Below are positions 36,292 to 47,100 of a DNA stretch of 64,000 nucleotides, in pieces. The notes under the pieces are model-generated. The model was given only the letters and a program-made list of their open reading frames with translations. It ran no database searches and was not told where the DNA came from. Position 1 is the stretch's first letter; every line of letters begins with the position of its first letter. This DNA comes from Oenanthe sinensis (Eukaryota > Streptophyta > Magnoliopsida > Apiales > Apiaceae), in NCBI GenBank assembly GCA_028671895.1, contig CM053802.1, positions 16,623,631-16,687,630 of the forward strand. The letters run 5' to 3'. The position numbers were made by a program, and so were the translations under genes.

Positions 36292-38000
36292 TCATTCCCA
36301 TAGTGCTGCTCTGATTTTGTATGGTCCTTCCCAGTTAGGTCCAAATACTCCATGGCTTGCCGTCTTGGCGTGAGGCATCGCCTTCCTCAGCACCAGGTCA
36401 CCTACTTGGATTGGTCTTTCTTTAACCTTTGAGTTGTAGTATCTTGTCGTTCTCTGCTGATACCCTGCTAACCTCACCTGAGCATTAGCTCTTGTTTCTT
36501 CAAGTAAGTCTAGGTAGAGCCTGTGATTCACCTCTTAGACTTCTTCCTGAAAATTCTCTCTCCTAAAGGACCCTGCTCCGATCTCAACTGGTACCATGGC
36601 TTCACAACCATATATTAAAACGAAGGGTGATTCCCCTGTAGTACTCCTAGGAGTAGTGTTGTAAGACCATAACACCTGAGGCAAATCCTCCGGCCAACTT
36701 CCCTTGCTTTCCTCTAAATTGACTTTCAGGGTGTGCTTGATGATTTTATTGATGGCTTCGGTTTTCCCATTGCTTTGAGGGTGATACATTGCTGCAAAAT
36801 CTTTCTTTATAGTCAAGTTCTCACATAAGGTCCTCAACTCCTTGCTGTCGAATTGCTTCCCATTATCGGAGATCAACTTGTATGGGATACCAAACCTGCA
36901 AACAATGGCGTTAAATACGAAGTTTGTTATCTTCTTGGCTGTTATGGTTGTAAGAGGAGTAACTTCTGCCCACTTTGTAAAATAGTCCACTGCTACCACA
37001 ACATATTTGATTCCTCCCTTCCCTCTAGGCAATTCTCCTATCAGATCAATCCCCCACATGGTGAATGGTCATGGGCTTGTCATAGAGGTAAGAGAAGCTA
37101 CCGGGCTTGTGATGTAGTTCGCATGTCTCTGGCATTTGTCACATGCCTTAACAAATTCGTAGGTATCCTTCTTTATAGTAGGCCAATAATATCATTGCCT
37201 AAGGATTTTCATGGCTAGAGAATTACCCCCCGAGTGATTGCCATAAACACCTTCGTGTACTTCCCTCATGATGTAAGTGCATTCATCTCCATCTATACAT
37301 TTTAGTAGAGGTTGGTTGAATCCTCTTCTATATAAAACCCCATCATACTCCACATATCTGGCTGTTTTTATCGAAGTCTCCTAGCTTCTCTTATCTTCAG
37401 GAAGTTTTCCTTCAAAAATTCCCAAATAGGCGTTTTTCATGTGACTTTCTTATGAATTTCTTCATCGATTGCCATAACCTCTACCTCTGGGACATTTGGC
37501 TTTTCTTGAATTTCTAGAGGGATGACTCATAATATCATAACATCTTTTTGTGATCCCAATTTGGCCAAGGCATCCGCCTTGAAGTTTTGATATCTAGGCA
37601 CCTGCTCTATGCGAACTTCTGTGAATTTCTTTATCAAACGATTGGCACACTCAAGATACATCTCTGTTCTGGGACCTCTCTCCTGGTACCCCCCCCTTCA
37701 TCTGATATACTACCAACATCGAATCACTTTGAACAATTAAATGAGTTGCTTTCATTTCTAGGGCAAGCCTCATTCTAGCAATAAAGGCTTCATACTCTGC
37801 ATCATTGTTAGTGGCTCGAAAGGCGAAGTGAATCGCGCTAAAAAAATGATGCTCTTCAGGGCTGATGAGGACTATGTTGGCTCCGGCTCCTTCATTATTC
37901 ACTGCTCCATCAACATGCAATGTCCACCAAAGTTCGAGAACTTCCATTTCTCTCCTTAGAGAGGTGTGCGCCGCTTCTATTAGAGAGGTGTCCACCAAAG
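36292..38000 (-). pseudogene. Tat pol remnant: RNase H and integrase
   Basis: Minus strand, 5' to 3'. RNase H starts near 37950 with LWWTLHVDGAVNNEGAGANI and ATNNDAEYEAFIARMRLAL, with a frameshift at a C7 run near 37690, and continues to about 37550 (VPRYQNFKADALAKLG). The integrase zinc-binding part follows (VHEGVYGNHSGG ... CDKCQRHAN, with an in-frame stop near 37194), then the core at 37059-36535 (WGIDLIGELPRGKGG, VVAVDYFTKWAEV, LISDNGKQFDSKE, HPQSNGKTEAINK), where a Trp just before the core is now a stop. The C-terminal part at 36531-36292 has QVGDLVLRKAMPH and GPNWEGPYKI. The RNase H is of the type carried by the Tat lineage. Non-functional; its orientation opposes the LTRs around it. 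Confidence 0.88.
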
Positions 38001-39834
38001 TCCAATGAAGGTTGAGACCAGTGAACTGGAGGCTGAACTCTCGATAGTCTTCTGCTTCTTCAGGTAGGGCACGTCCTGAGTAGGCGGCACCCTGTGGGAG
38101 GTTTGGGTTTTTATAGGAGATTTCTTCTGGGTGACAACAAGGGTAGGGTCAGGCTGCTGCTTAGAAGATTCAGCTTTTTTGGGCTTTGACCCCCAACCTC
38201 TCGGAATCCTTGGCATATCTGCACAAGCAAATGATAACCATTTCAGTAAGCAGGTAGGACATATATTATACGAGGCGCGCCAAAAAAAGAGGTATATAAG
38301 AGATTATAACAGAAGCAATTTATAAGACGGAATGATATCATTTAGGGTGCACCCTAAATGGTTATAAACGTACGAAGATATAAAGATAAGTGGTTGTTGC
38401 ATAAAAATATGTAAAACACCTTCCAGGTCACTATCCCCGGACGGAACGGCTTGGGAGTCCTCGTCACCTGATGACATGCCCTCTAGATCAGCGTAGAGGA
38501 TGAGATCTATCGTCCCCGCTTTCTCAAAGAGAAACCCAACTTCTTTCAATTTTTCGAGGGTGATTAAATTTTTTAGATCTTTTTGGTCTTGAGGGAGGTT
38601 CAAGACAGTCTCTGCCCTAATGAGGGCGGCACCACTCAAATGAATTTTTGTCCTAACAACTGAAAGAGAGAAGTGTATCAAAGGCAAGACATAATAAAAG
38701 TATGAAAATGCTGGTATAAGGTGGGCGCGCCTAAAACGCTTACTTGGGATTTTGTTAAAGCGAACTCGGACCCTTTCTGTGTCGTAGACGTAAAAATAAG
38801 GTTCCCTCAACTTTTTGACGTTTAAAGTTTTTTCCTCAGAGAAACCTCGTTTATTGTGCTTCTTCCACACCACTAGGAAAAAGTACTCGACGCTGGTCTG
38901 CCTCAAAGAAAAGAAGTGGTTGAGTTCTTCCATTATATGCACGCCAAAGTTAAGGGAATGATACATTATGTATAGGTCTATCGCAAATTTCCAGCCGTTG
39001 GGGGAAAACTGAATAGGGGCTATATCATACCATTCAAAAATTTCCCGGAAATAGGGGTGGAGAGGTGCGTCTACTCCCAACTTGACCAGTTTTGGTGTAA
39101 TCACCATCATGGGGATTCTCATAAGTTGTATATCAAATCTATGGGGGCGCATCCGCCTTGAGGGAATTACCCACATGCCTTCTTGATCAAAATATTTCAT
39201 TGTCTAATCGACCTCTATGTTAGTAACAGTTGTACTCAGTCCCACACATGCTAGCTTCCCATGGCGCGCCTTAGCCTGGTCCTTTTCTTTCAAAATAACT
39301 TATCTCTCACTCTAGTTGAGGTCAACCTCGTGGCCAACTATTTTCCAATAAACAAAGGGAATAGGTGACGGATGTGGAGATAGAGGTATGATATCGTCAT
39401 CAGGCGTGCCCTCAGTCTCAGCTTCTACATGGGATGTTTCAGCTGGCTCCTCAATAGGCTTCTTGCCTTTTCTTTTCCTGTTGAGTTTTGCTACTTCCTC
39501 TTCCTCCGTTTCAGTTTCAAGGTCTATGTTCACTGAGATAAGGTGTGTTTCTCTATGAGACACCGTCTCTTGGGGAATGGTTTCAGGAATGACAAGTGAG
39601 GCGGGCACTTCTCCGTTAAAACCTAGTTCATGTCTGTTCCTACTCTTTTAGTTTTCGAACCGCTCTTTTAGTTTTCGGGGAAAGAGGTGGATGAATTCGT
39701 GTAGGTGTGATAATCCCGCCGTATCTCTTGAAAACAAATTCGCGAAAAATGTGAAAAGGGAGTTGAGACGCGCATTCACGGACCATCTGAAATGAAGAAG
39801 AATCAACACTTAGTATGGCCCTAAGAAGGCGCAT
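37990..39834 (-). pseudogene. Antisense extra ORF of the Tat element (putative gypsy-type transposon domain)
   Basis: Several exons on the minus strand. Best supported: 39200-38744, intron 38743-38660 (GTAAGC...TTTCAG, 84 bp, in frame), exon 38659-38420, intron to 38219, exon 38218-about 37990. Earlier exons probably lie at about 39797-39640 and 39608-39312, but their joins are uncertain. The 39200 exon has LGVDAPLHPYFREIFEWYDI, QFSPNGWKFAIDLYIMY and FFLVVWKKH, matching the plant 'putative gypsy type transposon' (Pfam Transposase_28-like) domain; later exons are acidic and Lys/Ser-rich. Function unknown in the family. The last exon runs into reversed RNase H sequence at about 38000 with a change of frame, so the product is broken. 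Introns contain the motif GGCGCGCC. Confidence 0.6.
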
Positions 39835-40229
39835 CCTAAAAAGGTATTATTGGGTGTTAACTACTAAGGTGCGTCTAATATTAATTCGGTCAGGATACAG
39901 GTGTGCTGTAAATTATTATATCATTGGAAATGGTAGCCTTACTAAATGTTGGCGCGCCCTGGTTAGTAGAAAGGTGTTAATTACTTGGCAAAAAGGTTGA
40001 GGGCGCGCCTAAATTCATCATGACGTTATAAATTCTAAAAACATGTTTATGTAATCGGTGTGTAATAAAATAAAGATCTACAGCCTATACATACACATAT
40101 ATATATATACAAGAACCATGAAGAACATCAAGAAACTCGAATGAACTTTTGCCATTTGAAGCAAAAATACTGGATGGATTCAGGTAAAGAAGATATCATT
40201 GCGTACCTACTGAAAAGACGAGTTTTTTA

Positions 40230-40354
40230 AGCACGGATATGCGATTTTTGGACGGAGTAAGCGTCTGTTATAGTCCGGCAAAGCTCTGCTATAGTTAAAT
40301 GGAAGTAAAAAAGAGGAAGTTAAGGTTTGTGAAGATGAGAGTAAAAATGAAAAT

Positions 40355-40385
<31 letters not shown>

Positions 40386-40573
40386 ACTGATAGGACAGAC
40401 ACGTGGCGTGACATTATTTGGTTTCAAAATGCGAAGTACGAGGAAAACTACATGGTTTATCGATTTTTGGACGGAGTAAGCGTTTGTTATAGTCCGGCAA
40501 AGCTCTGCTATAGTTAAATGGAAGTAAAAAAGAGGAAGTTAAGGTTTGTGAAGATGAGAGTGAAAATGAAAAT

Positions 40574-40659
<86 letters not shown>

Positions 40660-40735
40660 CTGATAGGACAGACACGTGGCGTGACATTATTTGGTTTTAA
40701 AATGCAAAGTACGAGGAAAACTACATGGTTTGTCC
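40230..40735. repeat. Tandem duplication (2 units) with internal (TA)n
   Basis: Two units of about 225 and 280 bp share 'ttttggacggagtaagcg', 'ccggcaaagctctgctatag', 'tggaagtaaaaaagaggaag', a TA microsatellite, then 'gataggacagacacgtggcg'. They differ mainly in TA repeat number (about 12 at 40358-40384, about 40 at 40577-40657). Located in the untranslated region before the polypurine tract. Confidence 0.85.
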
Positions 40736-40979
40736 ATGTACGAATATATATCTTTGAATGCCGCTTTAGAAGGCTATCATGACGGTTAGAATTCTCTCGG
40801 CGCCCCAATATGGTCAGGTGTGCCCTCGTTACGAAAGAAATAAGAGTGACAAAAGTGAGGTATTATTGTAGATGGCGGATTCCATAGCAGGATAACTTCA
40901 GAATAAGGTATGTGTGTGGGCGTGCCTGACGAATAGATGTCTTTTGAACAAAAACTCTTTCAAACATTTCTAATGATTT

Positions 40980-40999
40980 CAAGACTGGGGGGTAGTTGT
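40980..40999 (+). promoter_or_regulatory. Polypurine tract before the right LTR
   Basis: CAAGACTGGGGGGTAGTTGT stands immediately before the TGTGCC start of the right LTR. It primes plus-strand DNA synthesis in gypsy elements. The same G-rich layout is typical of Tat elements. It fixes the LTR orientation as plus. Confidence 0.75.
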
Positions 41000-41745
41000 T
41001 GTGCCTAATTTCGGAGAAGACTAGACGCGCCCTGTTGTGGCGGCTTGGTAAGGCGCGCCCTCCATGGAAGGCCGGCCGAGCTTGCTGTTATCCTTGATTT
41101 GATCAAATTGTCAACACATACTTATTGAAGATCATAGCTCCACATTTATCAAGTTGCCCTCGTAGGGGAGTTATGAATTATTACTTGGTCTTATCTTGAA
41201 AGATCATTTCTCTGTACTCAGACGGGTTGCCTTCGTCTGGGGGCTTATGACGTGACCTACAATTTGTGATAGATCTAGTACTGGCCTCCAGTCAAGGTAT
41301 CCTTGGAAATAACTGTAGTTGACCGACTAGAGTCCAAGGTTTCCGGGTCAATGTCAGATTTATGAAGTTCTTGGACCTTATACTGAGCTTTGATTTATCC
41401 AAACAAGCCCGAATGTAGAGTCCTCTTCCGGGAAGGTTCCACTTGTCTTTTCTGCATTCGATTCGAAGAAGGAAACTCCGATTTTCTAACGGGCATCTGT
41501 TTTGCCAAGAACTACGTGGACTTGATCTTCTATTTTCCCTATAAATAGATGTACGTATGAACATTGTGGGGGGCGGAATTATTAGAGCTCACAACCTCAT
41601 AGAAGAAAAACTCTAATTATTCTGAAACCTAACATTCTCAGCCCCCAATCTCATACAAACCACCACGTTCCGGCGATAATTCAGCCTTGCTAGATCTTTT
41701 TCTGCCAAATAATCTCGATTTTTGTTGATTACCAGATTTCTCCGA
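41000..41745 (+). repeat. Right (3') LTR of the Tat element
   Basis: Homologous to 35655-36280 over its first 625 bp, with CCTATAAATAG at about 41537. The further 120 bp to about 41745 ('accaccacgttccggcgata', 'ttgattaccagatttctccg') have no match on the left, where the LTR is truncated, and are probably its U5. The exact end is uncertain because no target duplication is seen. Confidence 0.7.
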
Positions 41746-42008
41746 TCGAAGTACTTATCTATTTGAGCAACACTAAACGATCAATAGTCTGCGCTGCGCA
41801 GCGCATATAATTGTTCGTTAACAAGAGGTGATAATTAGATGCATGAGTTTCACGTAAAACCATTATTCCACGCAATTCAAACGTACATTCTGGACCAATT
41901 TTCCAGTTCGTCACCCTAGCTACGACTTGCTTACAAGGAAATGAGTAATTATATTGTACTTCTGATTTTTTACAAGTCACTTTTGATTTTTGACATACAT
42001 ACATGTGT
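41746..42008. repeat. Right copy of the 250-bp segment flanking the Tat element
   Basis: Begins 'gaagtacttatctatttgag' and matches 35405-35654 in the same orientation with few differences, including a short indel in the palindromic 'tgcgctgcgcagcgca' region. Unlike the left copy it continues into the complete MITE at 41959-42166. Confidence 0.85.
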
Positions 42009-42166
42009 TTTGATCGTAAAATTAATTGTTTTTAAAATTTTATTTTTAAAATTAATATATTAAAATTAAAATTTTAAAAATAATTAATTTTGCTGTACAA
42101 TCAAAATCAAAATACTTAAATATGTGTGTTAAAAATGAAAGCAAACTTATAAAAAAATGTATGGAG
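41959..42166. mobile_element. Stowaway-type MITE (complete copy)
   Basis: Left CTTCTGATTTTTTACAAGTC and 'ttttgatttttgacatacat'; right (reverse complement) CTCCATACATTTTTTTATAA and 'tttcatttttaacacacat'. TA at 41957-41958 and 42167-42168. 208 bp hairpin-forming element. The corresponding MITE at 35607 is cut at 35654. Confidence 0.7.
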
Positions 42167-42169
42167 TAA

Positions 42170-43760
42170 TTGCCAACAACTCTCAGATGGCATGTCAGCA
42201 ATATATGGACCCAGGGACATTTCAAAAATTGAAAGAAATAGATTTTACATTTTACTTATTTAATAAAATCGTTCCAACACACTTAACTTCAAAATTCTGA
42301 TTAAGATCGCGTGTATTAGGGTGAATTAGTGCCCGTATGATTGCACTCATAATTATTAATATAAATTAACTTTTTTTCCTATATTATTTATATGTTGTTA
42401 GCACATTAAGATTTTTCATAAAATTGATTAATTGAAATGATATCGGTCGATTTTGTGAGAGTTAATTATGGCTTCAACCCTTTCACCATCAATTATTTAA
42501 AGTTATTATTATTTGTTATGTTTTTCTGCAGTTGCCGCCAAATATGTACTATCTTCTATTTTTCCAGTTGAACTTATTACTTCAACTTCGTGTACAATAT
42601 ATAACGATTAATAATTTATTCTAAAAAATTTTGGTTTTTTTTTAAAAATGTCAAAATTTTATTTTTAATGCAGAAATACATTTTTTTTAATTTTATATTT
42701 TACAAAAATATGACGTTTAAAGTTTTTTTCAAAATATAGTTTTACCAATACAACTAAAATCAACCTACAACCACAAACAACTTCAATTGTTAAAAAAAAA
42801 TACATTTAGTTATTTTTAGTTAAAAACCGTATTTTTGCAAAAAAAATCAAAAGATAATAAAATCACAAAAAAAATAAAAAAGTAATATTTTTGATAAATA
42901 CCCAAAAGTATTTTGTTATATATAATTAACCCATCCAAAAATATTATTTTTTAACAAAATTCAAATCATATATCCACCTCCCATAACCATAAGATAGTGA
43001 GGTAAATAGATCTTCAATATTCATTAAAACTTACTTTATATTATTAAAATGAAATTGATAATATTTTTTAGTAGGTATTATGGGTTTAATGGCTCTAAAA
43101 AATTTAATATTTAAATTTTTATAATTTTCAAATATAGGATTATTTACATCAACACTTTATTTTTTTTTCTACTTAAAATTTTAAAATTTTAATTCTAACT
43201 AACATATTTATTAAAAGCTTAACTAGTATTAAATATTAATCTATGTCAACCATTTATTTTTTTAAATATAACCATTTTGAATTTTAATTAATATCAAACT
43301 TCTAACTATAATTACCTTCACTTGTGCTTTTATTTCTCACCCCTACAATAAATTATCTATATGTAATTAGGAGGGCTCACAAATCTAAAAATTGATAGTA
43401 ATATAGAAAACTATATAAATACACTATATTTTTTATTCAATGTAAGTTAAAATAAATATATAACGAGACAAAAAAAATTAAATAATATTATTAAAAGTAT
43501 TTATACACATACACATACACATACATTTTAGAATAAAAATACAAATAATCAATTATTACAATTAATAGTGTACAGATGTTAATATATAAAATTAAACATG
43601 CTAATGGAAGGAATAAAACAAATATAAATAAAAAATTAATATACCAATTAAAAATACAATAAGCCAGTATAATTGCGTACGTATGAAAAGGACAGTAAAG
43701 TTATGCAAGTTTTACCGGTTTACTACTAATATTATATTCAGGAGATAAAGTATAAACATA
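42170..43760. other. Intergenic DNA
   Basis: Very AT-rich, with poly-T and poly-A runs. No gene or clear element seen. Confidence 0.5.
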
Positions 43761-43762
43761 TA

Positions 43763-43844
43763 CTCTGTCCGTTTTAAAAAACAATTTTTACTATTCGATA
43801 TTCTATATCAAAAGTTAAATTGATTTATAAAAAAACGGAGAGAG
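43763..43844. mobile_element. Short Stowaway-like remnant
   Basis: 82 bp with left CTCTGTCCGTTTTAAAAAAC and right (reverse complement) CTCTCTCCGTTTTTTTATAA, TA on both sides. The centre has been lost. Confidence 0.5.
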
Positions 43845-43911
43845 TATGAAAATATGACTGGGTGAAATATATTAGATAAATAGTAGTGGTGGATTAGTCA
43901 CTATATATACA

Positions 43912-43919
43912 ATACTAAA
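43912..43919 (+). promoter_or_regulatory. Candidate TATA box of the XK gene
   Basis: TATATATA lies about 230 bp upstream of the XK start codon, followed by less AT-rich DNA consistent with a 5' UTR ('agctcactttgacaccagg'). Position is plausible but no transcript start can be seen. Confidence 0.35.
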
Positions 43920-44147
43920 CAGCTCACTTTGACACCAGGAACATGCACAATGAGTCTGCCTAATCTCATATAATGTCACAGCCTACCACTGTGATGCAAT
44001 CAGGCAAAACCAGTAATCTCACTCACACACATACGCATAAACTCAACACTTGAGCTTTCAAAATCATCCAGTTGTGTGACTTTGGTTTGATTAATTGATT
44101 TCGTGGGTGTCAATTAAAACCATCGAGAGATCTTGTTGCTCTAGCTG

Positions 44148-47100
44148 ATGGAGGATTGCAGTTTGCCAGAGGGTTCTCTCTTTCTTGGATTTGATACATC
44201 AACTCAGTAAATCTCTCCTTTGTCTTCTTCTGCTTTAACATTCATGTTTTATACTAGTATATGCTGTATATAGTTATCCAATTCAACATTGCACTCTGTG
44301 CCCCAAGTTTTATTTTTTACTAGGTTGAATAGATCCCCTAGCATATAAATATTTTCATTTTAGTTTACTACTTTTGATTGTATGCATTTTGCAATATCTT
44401 CGTGTTTATATACACACAGAGGGATTACAACAGAGAAGAGGAATAACATAAATAAAGAACATGTAATCATGGGGTGAGATTGGGTGGTAGCTGGTCTAAT
44501 CACAAGTCTTTTTCTTGTAGATTAATACTCATATGTCACATGTCATATGTCATATGTGTATCCAATAACCTGTAAATATATTTTGCTCTTTTTCTTGTCA
44601 TCAACGAAATGTATTGTCCATTTGAAAGGAGTACTCTCTCTGTTCATTCAGTCTCATTTTTATTTTATTAATTCTAGAAGTGTTGTTTGCACTTAATTAA
44701 TACTAATTTATATGTCCTACGATTGTATGGATCATTTTTTTTTAATATTTTTAAGTTTTATTTATATGATTTAAATTTATTTTTATTTTACAACAATTAT
44801 TTATACTTTATTTATTTTTGTGTGACTGTGTGTATAAATATTTTATTTAATTTTTCACATATTTTATTTGTATTTTTATTTTAATGTTGTGTGTATAAAT
44901 ATTTTTATATAAATTTTCATATAATTTATTTGTGTTTATATTTTAGGGAGATAATATTTGACTACATGTTTTCTTTGGAAAAGCATTTTAGTTAAAAAAT
45001 TAGAATTGTATTTTAGTTAGAATATTAATATTTAAAAATTAAGCTCAATAATTAATTAATTACCAGCTCAAACCAACGATTGATTAACAAATTTTTAATA
45101 TTTTGACTTTAATAATATAGTGGTATAGTATGATAAATTTTAATTTTATTAATGTTTCAAAAATGTATATAAATATAAATCAACACAATTTTATGCAATT
45201 TATTTTTGATATCTTTGAATTCTTAACTTCTGATACTGTTGAGTTTTTTCGGATAGTTCAGAAAGTCATGAATAAAAATGTTATAACTCAGAATATGTAT
45301 TTTATCGAATATTGTAATTCAACGATAACTTACAACGCAACTTGTTAACCATTTATCTTGTATACATGTATTTTAAAATTTTCAATAATAAATCGAAAGT
45401 GACTTCGAAATATAAATATAAATATTTGACAATTATCAGACTAATCATTATGATTGAATAAAATGTCAATTGTTATGTGTGGACAGTTTTGATAACCCTG
45501 TTAAATCCCGAGTCTTTTTCAAAAATTGATTTAAAGTCCCGATTTCTGAATCCGAATAAACGCAGAGTAAACTGGGTCAAATGCAATAACTTGGATAATC
45601 CACAAGCCAACTACAGGCCCCCAAAAAATCATGATTTATTGGTACACTTATTAATAGTATTTTTATTTGTATACATAGGGGTGTTACAAACTCTCCAATC
45701 ACTTAAATTCCTAACTTCATCGTCAAACCGAACCGAACAGATATGTCATAGGCCCAGATCGAACCTCTCTAGCTATTGTGGGAAAATATCGGTTGGTTTC
45801 ATGTCCCTACCTCCAGACCTCTGTCCATTGTGGGATAATACTACCAACCTTCGTGTCCTCATCTCTGGCAACTTGACGAATCAAACTTTTGAGAGTTGGT
45901 TCTGAATAGCACATATGACAAGTCAGGTCAATTCCCGAGTCTTTATCAAAAATTGGGCTAAGTCCCGATTTCCGAATCATAGTAAACTTGCCCAAATTTG
46001 GACACGGGGGTCAAAAAGATTATTAATGCATTGCTTGGGTAGTTAACGGTCAGTGCGAGATGTTTATAACCCGACTGACATAACAAAAACAAATTATGGA
46101 GTACTAATTTTAAGAAGATTATTATATAAAAATGGTGATTTCGTCAATTTATTAATTATTATATATACGGCTTAGTAGATTGTACAATTTAGATTAGATA
46201 AATATTGGAAGAGATATTCACAACTGTGATACGGCATGGCTCTATATGGGATAATAATATATATCTAAGGCTCCGTTGATCACTGTATGATAAAAAAATT
46301 TAATTTACGCATATTTTGAGATATAAAATAAAAATTAATATTTTGAAAAATTTTGATGATAAAATTTATAATTATTTTCTATAAAACCTGAAAAACAGCT
46401 TTTTTCTAGGGGGACAGACTTTATCTAACAGTTTAGATCAAAAACGTTTTGTCAGATAGTAATTTTTGAAAGTAACCAAACACCTTTTTGTCTATTTTTT
46501 AACAAAAAGTTACGGTTACTATTGTAAACAGCAATATCAAACGGACACGAAGCAAAAAAAATGTTGCTAGTTTTGACGCATTTCAAGTAAAATGATTTAA
46601 AACTGCACAATTCACAAAAATAGTCATTTCGGACACTCGAAAGTGCAATTTTTTCTTGAGTTTTTTTAAAAAGAACAATTTTAGTTTACATTTTTGTTGG
46701 AATTTTTTAGCAAAAAAATTATGTGAAAAGGTAAGTTTAAATTGCATTTTCTTTAAAACACAAGTTTAACTTGGATTTTTTCAGCCTAACTCAGTTGAAG
46801 TACATGCTTCAGAAAAAGAGATATAAATGTAACATTAATTTACGTTTTTATGTAAATAAGGCCCATTATTTTAGATAGTATTATTTTATGTATTCTAACT
46901 CCAAATTGTGCTAAAAAATATTTTCTGGTGAAAAGGTCGAAAATAATGAATGTAAATTTGTTTTTAATTGAATTATGCGTTGCAAATGGCTTTAGCAATC
47001 ATAATAATTGAGGTCTTGAGCAGAGGGGGTCCTTGTTACGGGCAAAAAAACCTGCCGTCTAGTCATCAACGCTCAAGGGTGTACTAAAATTTCAAATTAT

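Larger units (their letters stand above)
35655..41745 (+). mobile_element. Rearranged Ty3/gypsy Tat-lineage retrotransposon
   Basis: Two homologous LTRs (35655-36280 and 41000-about 41745) in plus orientation, shown by a TATA element (CCTATAAATAG) in each and by a polypurine tract directly before the right LTR. Between them: RNase H and integrase remnants on the minus strand (36292-38000), a multi-exon antisense ORF (38000-39834), a tandem duplication with TA microsatellite (40230-40735), then the polypurine tract. gag, protease and reverse transcriptase are missing. Antisense extra ORFs before the 3' LTR are known in Tat elements; a reversed RNase H-integrase block is not normal and implies an inversion or a nested insertion. 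Confidence 0.75.

Noticed and set aside
36853..37218. 121-codon plus-strand frame
   Set aside because: Antisense shadow of the reversed integrase remnant.
45477..45905. 142-codon plus-strand frame in XK intron 1
   Set aside because: Covers the LTR and internal remnant of a gypsy element; the LTR start and polypurine context are on the other strand.
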